From DASSCW01 sp036556325 (GTDB lineage Bacteria > Chloroflexota > Limnocylindria > QHBO01), in contig DATBJR010000144.1 in assembly GCA_036556325.1 (NCBI GenBank), forward strand, positions 1 to 34,111: a stretch of 34,111 nucleotides of DNA. The letters are read 5' to 3'. This document shows positions 13,319 through 22,191 of this stretch, piece by piece; within the stretch, counting starts at the first letter, position 1, and each line of letters starts with the position of its first letter. Both the position numbers and the translations under genes were made by a program. The notes beneath the pieces are model-generated. The model was not told where the DNA came from. It did not search any database and saw nothing but the letters and a program-made list of their open reading frames with translations.

Positions 13319-15751
13319 ATGCTCGTCCCGCTCTCCTGGCTGCGGGAATACGTGGATGTCGACCTGGCGCCTGAGCTGCTCGCCGAGCAGCTGACCCTAC
13401 GTGGCATGGAGGTGCAGGGCATCAGCGTGACGGGCGCCGACTGGACCGATGTCGTCGTCGGGCGGCTGCTCAGCGTCGAGCGCCATCCGAATGCGGACAA
13501 GCTGTGGCTCACCACCGTCGACGTGGGCGGCGGCGACCCGCTGCAGGTCGTGTGCGGCGCCAACAACATCGCGGCCGGGGACCTGGTGCCGGTGGCGCTC
13601 GTCGGCGCCGTGCTGCCGGGGGATCGGCGCATCGAGCGCTCCAGGATCCGCGGCGTCGACTCGCAGGGGATGCTGTGCTCGGCCATCGAGCTCGGGCTGG
13701 GCGACGATGCGGAGGGCATCCATCTGCTGGGCGGAGCCGATGATCGGCTGCCGCTGGGCGCCGACCTCGGGCCGATCGTGGGCGAGGTGGTCCTCGACGT
13801 CGACGTGAAGCCCAACCGCGGCGATGCGCTGTCGATGGTCGGGCTGGCGCGCGAGGTCGGCGCCATCACCGGCGGCGCGCTGCGGCTGCCGGACGCAGGG
13901 GTTGGCGAAGACCTCGAGATCGCAACCGCCGACCGTGTCAGCGTGGACATCGAAGACGAAGCCTGCCCGCGCTTCACCGCCCGCTGGCTCGACGGCGTAC
14001 GCAACGGCGCCTCGCCGCCGTGGATGCAGCAACGCTTGCTGGCGGCCGGCATGCGGCCGATCTCGGCGGTGGTGGACGTGACGAACTACGTCATGCACGA
14101 GCTGGGACAGCCGATGCACGCGTACGACGCCGACACGATCCCCGAGGGCCGGATCGTGGTGCGCCGCGCACGGGCGGGCGAGACGCTGGAGACCATCGAC
14201 CACGAGACCCGGGCCCTGGACGACCGAATGCTGGTGATCGCTGACCGAGCGCAGCCCATCGGCCTGGCGGGAATCATGGGCGGTGCGGGGACCGAGGTGA
14301 CCGAGGCGACCCAGCGGGTCATCCTGGAGTCGGCCATCTTCCACGGCCCCACCATCCGCAACACGGCCCGCCGGCTCGCGCTGCGCTCCGAGGCGAGCAT
14401 GCGCCACGAAAAGGGGATCGGCCATGAGCTGCCGCGCTACGCGGCCGACCGGGCAGCCCGGCTCATCGCCGAGATCACCGGCGCGCGGGTGGCGTCCGGC
14501 ATCGTCGACAACGACCCTGCCCCGCAGCCGGCACGTGCCGTGACCGTGGACCTGGAGCGCACCGAACGCCTGCTCGGCATCAGCCTCGACCCGGACGCGG
14601 TCCGCGGGCTGCTCGCCCCCCTCGGCTTCGAGGTGCACGGCGATGGACCGCTGGAGGTGGCGGTTCCGGGCCAGCGGCTCGACGTCGTCGCGCCGGAGGA
14701 CGTGGCGGAGGAGATCGCGCGCGCCTATGGCTACGCCCGCATCCCCGGGCGGCTGCCGGCTCCCGCGCTGCCGGCCTACCGCCCCGATCCCTCAGAGCCG
14801 CGGCATCGGGTGCGCCGCATTCTGGCCGGGCTGGGGCTGGACGAGGTGGTGAGCCACGCGCTCATCGGGGCCGAGGACCTGGAGCGGACCGGCTATGACC
14901 CGCTGGACCCCGACCTGGTCCGCCTGGCCAACCCCCTGTCCGAGCAGCACAGCATCATGCGCCCGGTCATGTATCCCTCGCTGCTCGGCGCGCTGGCCGA
15001 GAACGTGCGGCAGCGGCGCAGTGACCCGTGGCTGTTCGAGGTGGGGAAGACATACTGGATGTCAGCGCGCAAGGGACCGCCGGGCGCCGAGACGGCTGGG
15101 ACCGGGCGCTGGGAGGCGTGGCACGTCGGCATTGCACTTCTTGGTCCCGAGCTGCCGCGCACGCCAGAGCGCGAGCATCCACCGGCGGACGTCGGCACGC
15201 TGAAGGGCCTGGTCGATGCGCTGCACGCGGCGCTCGGCGCCCGCGCGCCGACCTACGTGGCCGAGCCCGCGGGCGTGCGCCACGCCCACCTGCACCCCGG
15301 CCGTGCCGCGCGCTTGACCGACGCCGGCGGGCATGGCTACGGGAGCCTGGGCGAGGTGCACCCGACGGTGGCTGCCGCCTGGGGCCTGCCCGGGCGACCG
15401 GTGGTGGCCGCCATCAACCTCGGGCAGCTCCTGGAGCTGGTCCCGGCGGAGCAGCTGGCCACGCCGATTCCCGCGGCGCAGCCCATCGACCGCGACCTGG
15501 CGCTGTCCGTGGCCGAGGCGACCCCGCTCGGCGAAGTGCTGCGCATCCTGCGCGCTAGCGCCGGGCCGACGCTGGTCGACGCGCGCGTCTTCGACGAGTA
15601 CCGCGGCGCCCAGGTCGGCGAGGGACGGGTCTCGTACGCGATCGCGCTGCGCTTCCAGCCGGAGACGGCCGGCGACGAGAAGGGCGTCGAGCGGGCCATG
15701 AAGCGGCTGCGCGGGACGCTGCAGCATCACCTGGGCGCCGTCATGCGCTGA
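13319..15751 (+). CDS. pheT: Phenylalanine--tRNA ligase beta subunit
   Basis: Beta subunit (810 aa) carrying tRNA binding and editing. It shows the opening MLVPLSWLREYVDVDL, an OB-fold tRNA-binding domain (RHPNADKLWLTTVDVGG, then QVVCGANNIAAGDLV), the B3/B4 editing region (VVDVTNYVMHELGQPMHAYD), the B5 DNA-binding-like domain, and a C-terminal FDX-ACB domain (about 715-810). It begins at the base after the pheS stop. This closes the thrS...infC-rpmI-rplT-pheST cluster. Confidence 0.97.
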   Translation: MLVPLSWLREYVDVDLAPELLAEQLTLRGMEVQGISVTGADWTDVVVGRLLSVERHPNADKLWLTTVDVGGGDPLQVVCGANNIAAGDLVPVALVGAVLPGDRRIERSRIRGVDSQGMLCSAIELGLGDDAEGIHLLGGADDRLPLGADLGPIVGEVVLDVDVKPNRGDALSMVGLAREVGAITGGALRLPDAGVGEDLEIATADRVSVDIEDEACPRFTARWLDGVRNGASPPWMQQRLLAAGMRPISAVVDVTNYVMHELGQPMHAYDADTIPEGRIVVRRARAGETLETIDHETRALDDRMLVIADRAQPIGLAGIMGGAGTEVTEATQRVILESAIFHGPTIRNTARRLALRSEASMRHEKGIGHELPRYAADRAARLIAEITGARVASGIVDNDPAPQPARAVTVDLERTERLLGISLDPDAVRGLLAPLGFEVHGDGPLEVAVPGQRLDVVAPEDVAEEIARAYGYARIPGRLPAPALPAYRPDPSEPRHRVRRILAGLGLDEVVSHALIGAEDLERTGYDPLDPDLVRLANPLSEQHSIMRPVMYPSLLGALAENVRQRRSDPWLFEVGKTYWMSARKGPPGAETAGTGRWEAWHVGIALLGPELPRTPEREHPPADVGTLKGLVDALHAALGARAPTYVAEPAGVRHAHLHPGRAARLTDAGGHGYGSLGEVHPTVAAAWGLPGRPVVAAINLGQLLELVPAEQLATPIPAAQPIDRDLALSVAEATPLGEVLRILRASAGPTLVDARVFDEYRGAQVGEGRVSYAIALRFQPETAGDEKGVERAMKRLRGTLQHHLGAVMR

Positions 15752-15775
15752 GCCGTTCGGCCCGCGCCGGTCACC

Positions 15776-15805
15776 TTGTGCCGGCGTTTGGCGGACTGCT
15801 ACCCT
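15776..15805 (+). promoter_or_regulatory. Probable promoter of cvpA-mpg-mutS2
   Basis: TTGTGC (15776-15781), an 18-bp spacer and TACCCT (15800-15805) form a plausible promoter. Unlike the leaderless promoters, it leaves a leader of about 50 nt with a strong AGGAGGA ribosome-binding site (15851-15857) before the cvpA GTG. Confidence 0.5.
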
Positions 15806-15864
15806 TCGCCCGGCCGCGCCCGAGCTGCCGCCGGCGGACCGAGCGCCATCAGGAGGAAGCCGCC

Positions 15865-16434
15865 GTGGAGTTCCTGTCGAGGCTGAGCCCGATCGACCTG
15901 TTCATCGTCGCCTGCCTCGCCGCGGGCGTGTTCGCCGGCTTCACCCAGGGCCTCATCCGCCAGGTTCTGAATGCGCTCGTCGTGGTCATCGCCTTCGTCC
16001 TCGCCTCCCAGCTTCGGGACCCGGTCTTCGACCTGCTGAGCTTCTGGGAGGCCTTCACGCCCGACATCCGGCTGCTGATCATCTTCCTGGTGCTGTTCAT
16101 CGGCCTGGTCGTCGGCGGCTGGTTCATCGTCCGCGCGCTGTATCGGCGCACCCGGCTGCCGATCGTCAAGCAGCTGGACGAGCTGGGCGGGGCTGTGGTC
16201 GGCCTGCTTTTCGCCGCCGTCTCGATCGTGTTCCTGCTGTTGGTGCTCGACAGCTTCTACCGCTTCGCCAGTGACGCCGACGTGGCGGGCACCGGCTGGC
16301 TGCATGGCCTCTATCGGGCCTTGGACGGCTCGGTGCTGGTCGAGTTCTTCCGTTCCACCCTGATCCCGACCTTCGGCTTCCTGGCCAAGCCGTTCGTGCC
16401 GAGCGAGATCGCCAAGCTGCTGGAACCGCGATGA
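15865..16434 (+). CDS. cvpA: CvpA family membrane protein
   Basis: A 189-residue protein with four membrane helices. The family opening SPIDLFIVACLAAGVFAGFTQGLIRQ and the second-half G-x2-VGLLFAAV helix are clear. CvpA proteins are needed for colicin V export or bile and envelope stress tolerance in other bacteria; their biochemical role is unknown. GTG 15865 is chosen for the AGGAGGA site 7 nt upstream. The stop overlaps the next start as ATGA. In many genomes cvpA lies next to mutS2, as here. Confidence 0.85.
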   Translation: MEFLSRLSPIDLFIVACLAAGVFAGFTQGLIRQVLNALVVVIAFVLASQLRDPVFDLLSFWEAFTPDIRLLIIFLVLFIGLVVGGWFIVRALYRRTRLPIVKQLDELGGAVVGLLFAAVSIVFLLLVLDSFYRFASDADVAGTGWLHGLYRALDGSVLVEFFRSTLIPTFGFLAKPFVPSEIAKLLEPR

Positions 16435-17072
16435 CCGCGGTCGCGGCCGGCGGGCCCACCGTCGAGCTGCGGCGAATCTCCGACCGCGGCTGGTTCGACC
16501 GACCGTCCGCCGAGGTCGCCCCGGACCTGCTGGGCAGGCTGCTCGTGCATGACACGCCGCGGGGCCGGATCGTGGGGAGGATCGTCGAGGTGGAGGCCTA
16601 CCAGGGTCCGGAGGACCTGGCCGCGCATTCGTCGCGGGGCAGGACGGAGCGCAACGCGGTGATGTTCGGCGCGCCGGGGCACCTGTACGTCTATCTCGTC
16701 TACGGCCTGCACCATTGCGCCAACGTGGTCTGCGGCCCCGGGGCGAAGCCGGAGGCCGTCCTGCTGCGCGCCGCCGAGATCGTGGAGGGCCAGGCGCTGG
16801 CGCGCGAAGGTCGGGGCGCCGTGCCGGCGGAACGGCTGGCGGCCGGCCCCGGCAACCTTGGCGCGGCCTTCGGCGTGACCCGCGCCCACAACGGCCTCGA
16901 CCTGCTGCGCGGGCCGGTCTGGCTGGCCCAGGCGGGCGACTCCCTGCCCGATGGCGCCGCCGCAGTCGACATCCAGCGCTCGCCCAGGATCGGCGTGGCC
17001 TACGCCGGCAGCTGGGCGGCAGCTCCGTTGCGCTTCTCGATTCGCGATGACCCGCACCGCTCACGCCCCTGA
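16431..17072 (+). CDS. 3-methyladenine DNA glycosylase (AAG/MPG family)
   Basis: Excises alkylated purines such as 3-methyladenine and hypoxanthine from DNA in base excision repair. The 213-residue single-domain enzyme shows ARG-type motifs: LLGRLLVHDTP, the active-site VEVEAYQGPEDLAAHSSRG with the catalytic Glu, RTERNAVMFG, and YVYLVYGLHHCANVV. The C-terminal RIGVAYAG-x-W motif fits as well. The start overlaps cvpA (ATGA) and its end overlaps mutS2 by 26 bp, so the three genes form one operon. Confidence 0.93.
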   Translation: MTAVAAGGPTVELRRISDRGWFDRPSAEVAPDLLGRLLVHDTPRGRIVGRIVEVEAYQGPEDLAAHSSRGRTERNAVMFGAPGHLYVYLVYGLHHCANVVCGPGAKPEAVLLRAAEIVEGQALAREGRGAVPAERLAAGPGNLGAAFGVTRAHNGLDLLRGPVWLAQAGDSLPDGAAAVDIQRSPRIGVAYAGSWAAAPLRFSIRDDPHRSRP

Positions 17073-19479
17073 CCCGTCCACCGCCCTGGCGCCGGGAGCG
17101 GCGGCGGACGCCGGCACGCTGCGCGCGCTCGAGTTCGCCGCGGTCATCGATCAGCTGGCGGAGCTGACGGCCTTCGGCCCGTCGCGCGAGCTGGCGGCGG
17201 CGGCGCTGCCGGTGGCCAACGCCGCGCACGTGGCGCTGCTGCAGGATCAGACGGACGAGGCGACGCGGCTGATCCAGGAGCAGGCCCAGGCGGGGATCGG
17301 CGGGGCGCGCGACATCCGCGACGCGCTCGGGCGCGCGTTGCGTGGCGGCCGGCTCACGGCGCTCGAGCTGCTGGACGTGGCCGAGACGGCGAGGGCGGCG
17401 GGATTGTTCGCCGAGCGCCTGGCCGGCTGGGAAGGGCCACAGCTGGCTGCCGTGCGCGAGGCGCTCGACCCTGCCCCGGAGCTGCGGCAGCGCATCGAGC
17501 GCAGCGTAGATGAGAGCGGCGAGGTCCTGGACACCGCCTCGGCCGAGCTGGCGGCCATCCGCAAGCGGCTGCGGACCGCGCAGGACCGCGTTCGAGAGCG
17601 GCTGAACGCCATGCTGCACTCCGCCGACCTGGCCGGCGTGATCGGCGAGCCGATCGTCACCGTGCGTGCCGGCCGGTACGTCATCCCGGTGCGGGCCGAG
17701 GCCAAGGGCCGGGTGAAGGGCATCGTCCACGACCAGAGCGCCTCGGGCGCCACCCTGTTCATCGAGCCGATGGGCGTGGTCGAGCTCAACAACACCTGGA
17801 TCCAGGCGACGCTCGACGCCGCGCGCGAGGAGGAGCGGATCCTGGACGAGCTGTCCCGCGCGGTGGAAGCGCGCGGCGCGTCCCTGCACGCCTCGCTGGA
17901 GGCGCTGGCGCGCGCGGACGTCTGGCTGGCGCGGGCGCGCCTCGGGATGCAGCAGGATGCGGTGCGGCCGACGGTGTCCGATGACGCGCTGGAGCTGCTG
18001 AGCGCGCGCCACCCGCTGCTGGGCAGCGGCGCCGTGCCCATTGACCTCCGGCTCGGGGAGCGCTTCGGCTATCGGGCCCTGGTGGTGACCGGGCCGAACA
18101 CCGGCGGCAAGACGGTATCATTGAAGACGATCGGCCTGCTGGCCCTGATGCACCAGGCCGGTCTGCGGCTGCCCGCCGCGGAGGGGGCGCGGCTGCCGGT
18201 CTTCACCCGCGTGATGGCGGACATCGGCGACGAGCAGAGCATCGCCCAATCGCTGTCCACCTTCTCCAGCCACCTGCGCAACGTCGTCCGCTTCATCGGG
18301 GCGGCGGGGCCGGAGGCGCTCGTCCTGCTCGATGAGATCGGCGCGGGCACGGATCCGACCGAGGGCTCGGCGCTCGCCATGGCCGTGGTCGACGCCCTGC
18401 TGGCCGCCGGCGCGACCCTGGCGGCCACCACGCATTACGCCGAGCTGAAGACGTTTGCCGAGGAGCACCCGCTCGTCAGCAACGCGTCGGTCGCGTTCGA
18501 CGTGAAGACGCTGCGGCCGACCTACCGCCTCGAGATCGGCCTGCCCGGCAAGTCCCAGGCCTTCGCCATCGCCCAGCGACTGGGGCTGCCGGGGCCGATC
18601 CTGGCCGATGCGCGCTCGCGCCTGGCGGCAGAGCACGTGACCATGGAAGCTGCACTGGCCGCGATCGCCCGTGCCCAGGAGGCGCGGGAGAGCGAGCTGG
18701 CCGCGGCAGCGGCCGCCCGCAGCGCGGCCGCCGAGGAGCGCGACCTGGCCCGGACCGGCGTCGACCGGGCCCGTCGCGAGGCGGCCGTGATCCTGGGCGA
18801 TGCCCGTCGCGCCGCGGAGGACCTGCTGGCCCGGGCGGAACGTGAGGTGGCAGAGGTGCGCCGCGAGCTGACGCGGCAGCGAAACGTGCACAGCGGCCGT
18901 CGAGCAGCCGAGCGTGCGGCGGCCACCGCCGCGCTCGACGTGCTCGCGACTCGCACGGCCGCTGCGCGGCAGGCGACCGATGCCGTCGCAGCTCCGGCGG
19001 ACGAGCCCGCGGCCGACGGCGAGCAGCCGCGGATCGGCCTCTACGGGCGCAGCCGGACGCTGGGGAGCACCGGCCGGATTGTGGCCGTCAGCGGCCGCAC
19101 CGGTCGCGTCACGTTGCAGACCGACGAGGCGCGCGTGGTGGTCCCCGCCGATGACGTCGAGATCATCCCCGAGCCCCCGACCGGCCCGACGCCGCGCGAT
19201 CTCGAGGCGGAGGAGCTGCGGCGGCGCGCCGCGAGCCGCATCGCCCCGCGGTTAGACCTGCGGGGCGAGCGCGTGGAGGCGGCCCTGGAACGCCTGGCGG
19301 CGTACCTCGACGAGGCGCTGCTCGCCGGCCTCGACCAGGCGGTCATCGTCCACGGCGTTGGGACCGGCGCGCTGCGCCGCGCCATCCGCGAGTACCTGGC
19401 CGACCACCCGCGCGTCCGTGCCACCCGCAGCGGCCGTCGTGACGAGGGCGGCGACGGGGCGACCGTCGCGGAACTTTAG
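17047..19479 (+). CDS. mutS2: Endonuclease MutS2
   Basis: MutS paralogue lacking the mismatch-reading domain; known roles include suppressing homologous recombination and rescuing collided ribosomes. This 810-residue protein has the clamp/lever region, the ATPase core with Walker A GPNTGGKT (349-356), Walker B (LVLLDEIGAGTDPTEG) and ATTHYAELK, a coiled-coil Ala/Arg-rich stretch (about 525-650), and a C-terminal Smr nuclease domain from about residue 735 (LDLRGERVEAAL, then VHGVGTGALR). ATG 17047 lies inside mpg. The stop overlaps by 4 bp the stop of the convergent PBP gene, leaving no terminator space. Confidence 0.95.
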   Translation: MTRTAHAPDPSTALAPGAAADAGTLRALEFAAVIDQLAELTAFGPSRELAAAALPVANAAHVALLQDQTDEATRLIQEQAQAGIGGARDIRDALGRALRGGRLTALELLDVAETARAAGLFAERLAGWEGPQLAAVREALDPAPELRQRIERSVDESGEVLDTASAELAAIRKRLRTAQDRVRERLNAMLHSADLAGVIGEPIVTVRAGRYVIPVRAEAKGRVKGIVHDQSASGATLFIEPMGVVELNNTWIQATLDAAREEERILDELSRAVEARGASLHASLEALARADVWLARARLGMQQDAVRPTVSDDALELLSARHPLLGSGAVPIDLRLGERFGYRALVVTGPNTGGKTVSLKTIGLLALMHQAGLRLPAAEGARLPVFTRVMADIGDEQSIAQSLSTFSSHLRNVVRFIGAAGPEALVLLDEIGAGTDPTEGSALAMAVVDALLAAGATLAATTHYAELKTFAEEHPLVSNASVAFDVKTLRPTYRLEIGLPGKSQAFAIAQRLGLPGPILADARSRLAAEHVTMEAALAAIARAQEARESELAAAAAARSAAAEERDLARTGVDRARREAAVILGDARRAAEDLLARAEREVAEVRRELTRQRNVHSGRRAAERAAATAALDVLATRTAAARQATDAVAAPADEPAADGEQPRIGLYGRSRTLGSTGRIVAVSGRTGRVTLQTDEARVVVPADDVEIIPEPPTGPTPRDLEAEELRRRAASRIAPRLDLRGERVEAALERLAAYLDEALLAGLDQAVIVHGVGTGALRRAIREYLADHPRVRATRSGRRDEGGDGATVAEL

Positions 19480-22142
19480 GGCGTCTCCGCCGGCGACGGT
19501 TCCGGTGTCGGCGTGCCCTCGGGGGTGGCGGCCGGCGTCGGGGTCGGCGACGAAATCGGCGTCGGCGACGGCGACGGCGTCGAGGTGGGGACCTCGCCCG
19601 GGGTGCATTTCTCGGTCGGCGCCAGGGCGTAGCCGAGTGGCGGCGCCGGGCTGCGCGACAGCTGCCGCTCGCGTCCGCGCCAGGTCTCGATCCAGCGCTG
19701 GTTGGCGCGGTTCCAGGTCGGGTGATCCTTCTCGTAGCCGTCGAGCTGCAGGTAGATCCGGCCCTGGGCGCTGCTGTTCGAGTCGCCGCAGCCCTCCTGC
19801 CAGATCTTGCCGGTGGCCGCCTCGATGCGCAGCCGCACGTGCAGGTCGTCCTCCTGCTCCGGCACGTTCGAGGCGGCAAACACCTCGTTCACCGTCTGCG
19901 AGGTGTAGGGGCCCGGCAGCATGCCGGTGACCGCGTCGACCCGGCGTTCCACAATGCCGTCCGGCCGTGGGAAGTCGCGCACCGGCAGGTTGGCCGCCTC
20001 GGATACCTCGGCCATGTAGTCGTGCCAGATGAAGGTAGGCCCATCGGCGGCGAAGACATCGGCGATGGGGGAGAAGTCGCTGTTGCCCACCCAGACGCCG
20101 GTGACGATGGCGCCCTCGGAGTCGTCCGGATCCTTGTCGGGAGCCAGGTAGCCGAAGGCCTGCAGGTCCCGGAAGTCGTTGGTGGTCCCCGTCTTCAGCG
20201 TCGCCGGACGCCGTCCCTCCGGGGTCTGCAGCTGGAAACGCTGCCCCCAGATCGAGTTCTGGGCGGGGTCGGTGTTGTCGGCCAGGATGTCGGTCACCAG
20301 GTACGCGGCCTGCGCCGACAGCACCCGGCGCGGCTCGGGGGCATCCTGGCCGTGATCGTAGATGACGGTGCCGTTGGCGTCGGTGATCTTCTCGATCAGG
20401 TAGGTCGGCACCAGCACGCCCCCGTTGGCCAGCGCCCCGTACGCGCCGGCGAGATCCAGCTGGTGGACACCAATGGTGCCCAGCGTCAGCGACGGCACCT
20501 CCACGCCACCCGCCTGCGACTCCTGCTGCGGGTCCCAGCGCAGGCCAAGGCGCTGGGCCATCTGCGCGACCTCGTGCGTGCCGATCAGCTGCTGGGCCTT
20601 CGCCGCGGGGATGTTCATCGAGTACTTCAGCGCGTCGCGGATGCGGACCGGGCCCCGCTCGCCGCCGTCCGCGTTCGGCACCGAATAGCCATCGGCGATC
20701 TCGCCCTTGACGTCCATCACCATCGTCGCCGGCGTGATCGCGCCCGTTTCGAAGCCGGTGGCGTAGGTGATCGGCTTGAAGGCGGAGCCCGACTGGCGGT
20801 ACGCCTGGCCCACCACGTCAAACGCCGGCTGGTGCGCGTCGGTGGCGCGCCCGTAGTAGTTGGACGAGCCGACGTAGGCAATGACCGCCCCGGTCCGGTA
20901 GTTGAGGCTGACCAGCGCGTCGTTGTTGATATTCCGGCCCTGCAGCTGCTTGATCCAGCCCAGCGCCGCCTGGCCGTACTTCGCCGCCAGCCGCTCGTCG
21001 CTGAGCCGATCCATGTCATACGCCACGCCGGCCCACTTCTCGGCCGGCACCTGGTACTGGCGGTACTGGAGCGTGGTGTCGATCCGGAGGCCGCCGCGGT
21101 CCAGGAGATCCTCGTTGCCGAGCAGGTCGGCCGCCGCCCGCCGGACGGCGTAGACGAAATGCGGGGCGCGGTAGCGGCGAGCGCGCTGCGGCGCCAGCAC
21201 GATCCGCTCGGCAGCCGCCGCATTCGCCTCGGCCTGGGTGATGTAGCCGTCCTCGAGCATCCGGTCGAGCACGAAGCCCTGCACCCGCTTCGCCCCCGCC
21301 GTGTTCGGCACGACCAGGATGGTCCGGCCGCGGTCGTCCTTGCGCTCCACCGCCTCTTTGGTCGGGTCCAGCGAGGAGGGACTGCGCACCAGGCCGACCA
21401 GCATGGCGGCCTCGCCGACGCTGAGCTTGTCCTCGGGCTTGTCGGAAGTGATGTCCTTGCCGAAGTAGGCGCGCGCCGCGGCCTTGATGCCGTAGGCATT
21501 GTTGCCGTAGTAGACCTGGTTCATGTACATGGCCAGGATCTGCTGCTTGCCCTGCTGGCCGGGGTACTCGTCGCCGACCCGCAGGGCCAGGATCGCCTCC
21601 TTGATCTTGCGCTCCAGGATCCGATCCGGGTCGGCCATGAGCTCGGCGTCAAAGAGGCGGATGCGGACCAGCTGCTGGCAAATGGTCGAGGCGCCCGACA
21701 CGACGTCGCCAGCAGTGAGGTTCTGATAGGCGGCGCGCAGGATGCCACGGAAGTCGATGCAGGGATTCGTCCAGAACGTGCGGTCCTCGGCCGCGACCTG
21801 CGCGTCGATGAGCAGCTGCGGGATGTCCTCGTACTGCACCACCTCCCGCTGCTCGGCGGCGAAGCTCGCCAGCTCCACGCCATCGGCGGAGTAGACCCGT
21901 GAGCCCTGGTCGAGCTGGAAGTTGGCGAGATCCTTGACCGAGGGCAGGTCGGTGGTGTACGAGGCATAGACGCCGATCATGCCGATGAACAGCGCGGCGC
22001 CCACCGCAGCGAAGGCGCCCAGGATCAGGGCCGGCAGCAGGGCGATGCCGGCGGAGCTGCCCGCTGAGCGCGCAGCGCCACGCGGCGGGCGACGGGCGGG
22101 GGATCGGCCCTGGGAGGTGCGCATCGGCCGCGGCTCGGACAT
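19476..22142 (-). CDS. Class A penicillin-binding protein (bifunctional peptidoglycan synthase)
   Basis: Synthesises and cross-links peptidoglycan outside the membrane. The 888 residues contain a basic cytoplasmic start, one membrane anchor (about 28-55), a GT51 glycosyltransferase domain (AAEDRTFWTNPCIDFRG, then STICQQLVR), and a transpeptidase with SxxK (SGSAFKPITYATG), SMN (KYSMNIPAAK) and KTGT (LKTGTTNDFRD). The C-terminus is an acidic Pro/Thr/Ser-rich tail of about 40 residues, encoded by GGCGTC/GGCGAC-like repeats (19490-19600). It resembles PBP1A/PonA. It diverges from tyrS with a 49-bp shared promoter region. Confidence 0.95.
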   Translation of the reverse strand: MSEPRPMRTSQGRSPARRPPRGAARSAGSSAGIALLPALILGAFAAVGAALFIGMIGVYASYTTDLPSVKDLANFQLDQGSRVYSADGVELASFAAEQREVVQYEDIPQLLIDAQVAAEDRTFWTNPCIDFRGILRAAYQNLTAGDVVSGASTICQQLVRIRLFDAELMADPDRILERKIKEAILALRVGDEYPGQQGKQQILAMYMNQVYYGNNAYGIKAAARAYFGKDITSDKPEDKLSVGEAAMLVGLVRSPSSLDPTKEAVERKDDRGRTILVVPNTAGAKRVQGFVLDRMLEDGYITQAEANAAAAERIVLAPQRARRYRAPHFVYAVRRAAADLLGNEDLLDRGGLRIDTTLQYRQYQVPAEKWAGVAYDMDRLSDERLAAKYGQAALGWIKQLQGRNINNDALVSLNYRTGAVIAYVGSSNYYGRATDAHQPAFDVVGQAYRQSGSAFKPITYATGFETGAITPATMVMDVKGEIADGYSVPNADGGERGPVRIRDALKYSMNIPAAKAQQLIGTHEVAQMAQRLGLRWDPQQESQAGGVEVPSLTLGTIGVHQLDLAGAYGALANGGVLVPTYLIEKITDANGTVIYDHGQDAPEPRRVLSAQAAYLVTDILADNTDPAQNSIWGQRFQLQTPEGRRPATLKTGTTNDFRDLQAFGYLAPDKDPDDSEGAIVTGVWVGNSDFSPIADVFAADGPTFIWHDYMAEVSEAANLPVRDFPRPDGIVERRVDAVTGMLPGPYTSQTVNEVFAASNVPEQEDDLHVRLRIEAATGKIWQEGCGDSNSSAQGRIYLQLDGYEKDHPTWNRANQRWIETWRGRERQLSRSPAPPLGYALAPTEKCTPGEVPTSTPSPSPTPISSPTPTPAATPEGTPTPEPSPAETP

Positions 22143-22151
22143 CGGCTGCGG

Positions 22152-22157
22152 ACGATA
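22152..22157 (-). promoter_or_regulatory. -10 box of the PBP gene
   Basis: On the minus strand TATCGT lies 9 nt before the ATG at 22142. It mirrors the tyrS box on the other strand, and no Shine-Dalgarno is present, so the mRNA may have an almost absent leader. Confidence 0.4.
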
Positions 22158-22176
22158 GCACGGTGCGTGCCCGCCC

Positions 22177-22182
22177 TATACT
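22177..22182 (+). promoter_or_regulatory. -10 box of tyrS
   Basis: TATACT lies 9 nt (cgcaggccc) before the tyrS ATG. The expected transcript start is about 2-3 nt before the AUG. There is no ribosome-binding site. Confidence 0.55.
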
Positions 22183-22191
22183 CGCAGGCCC

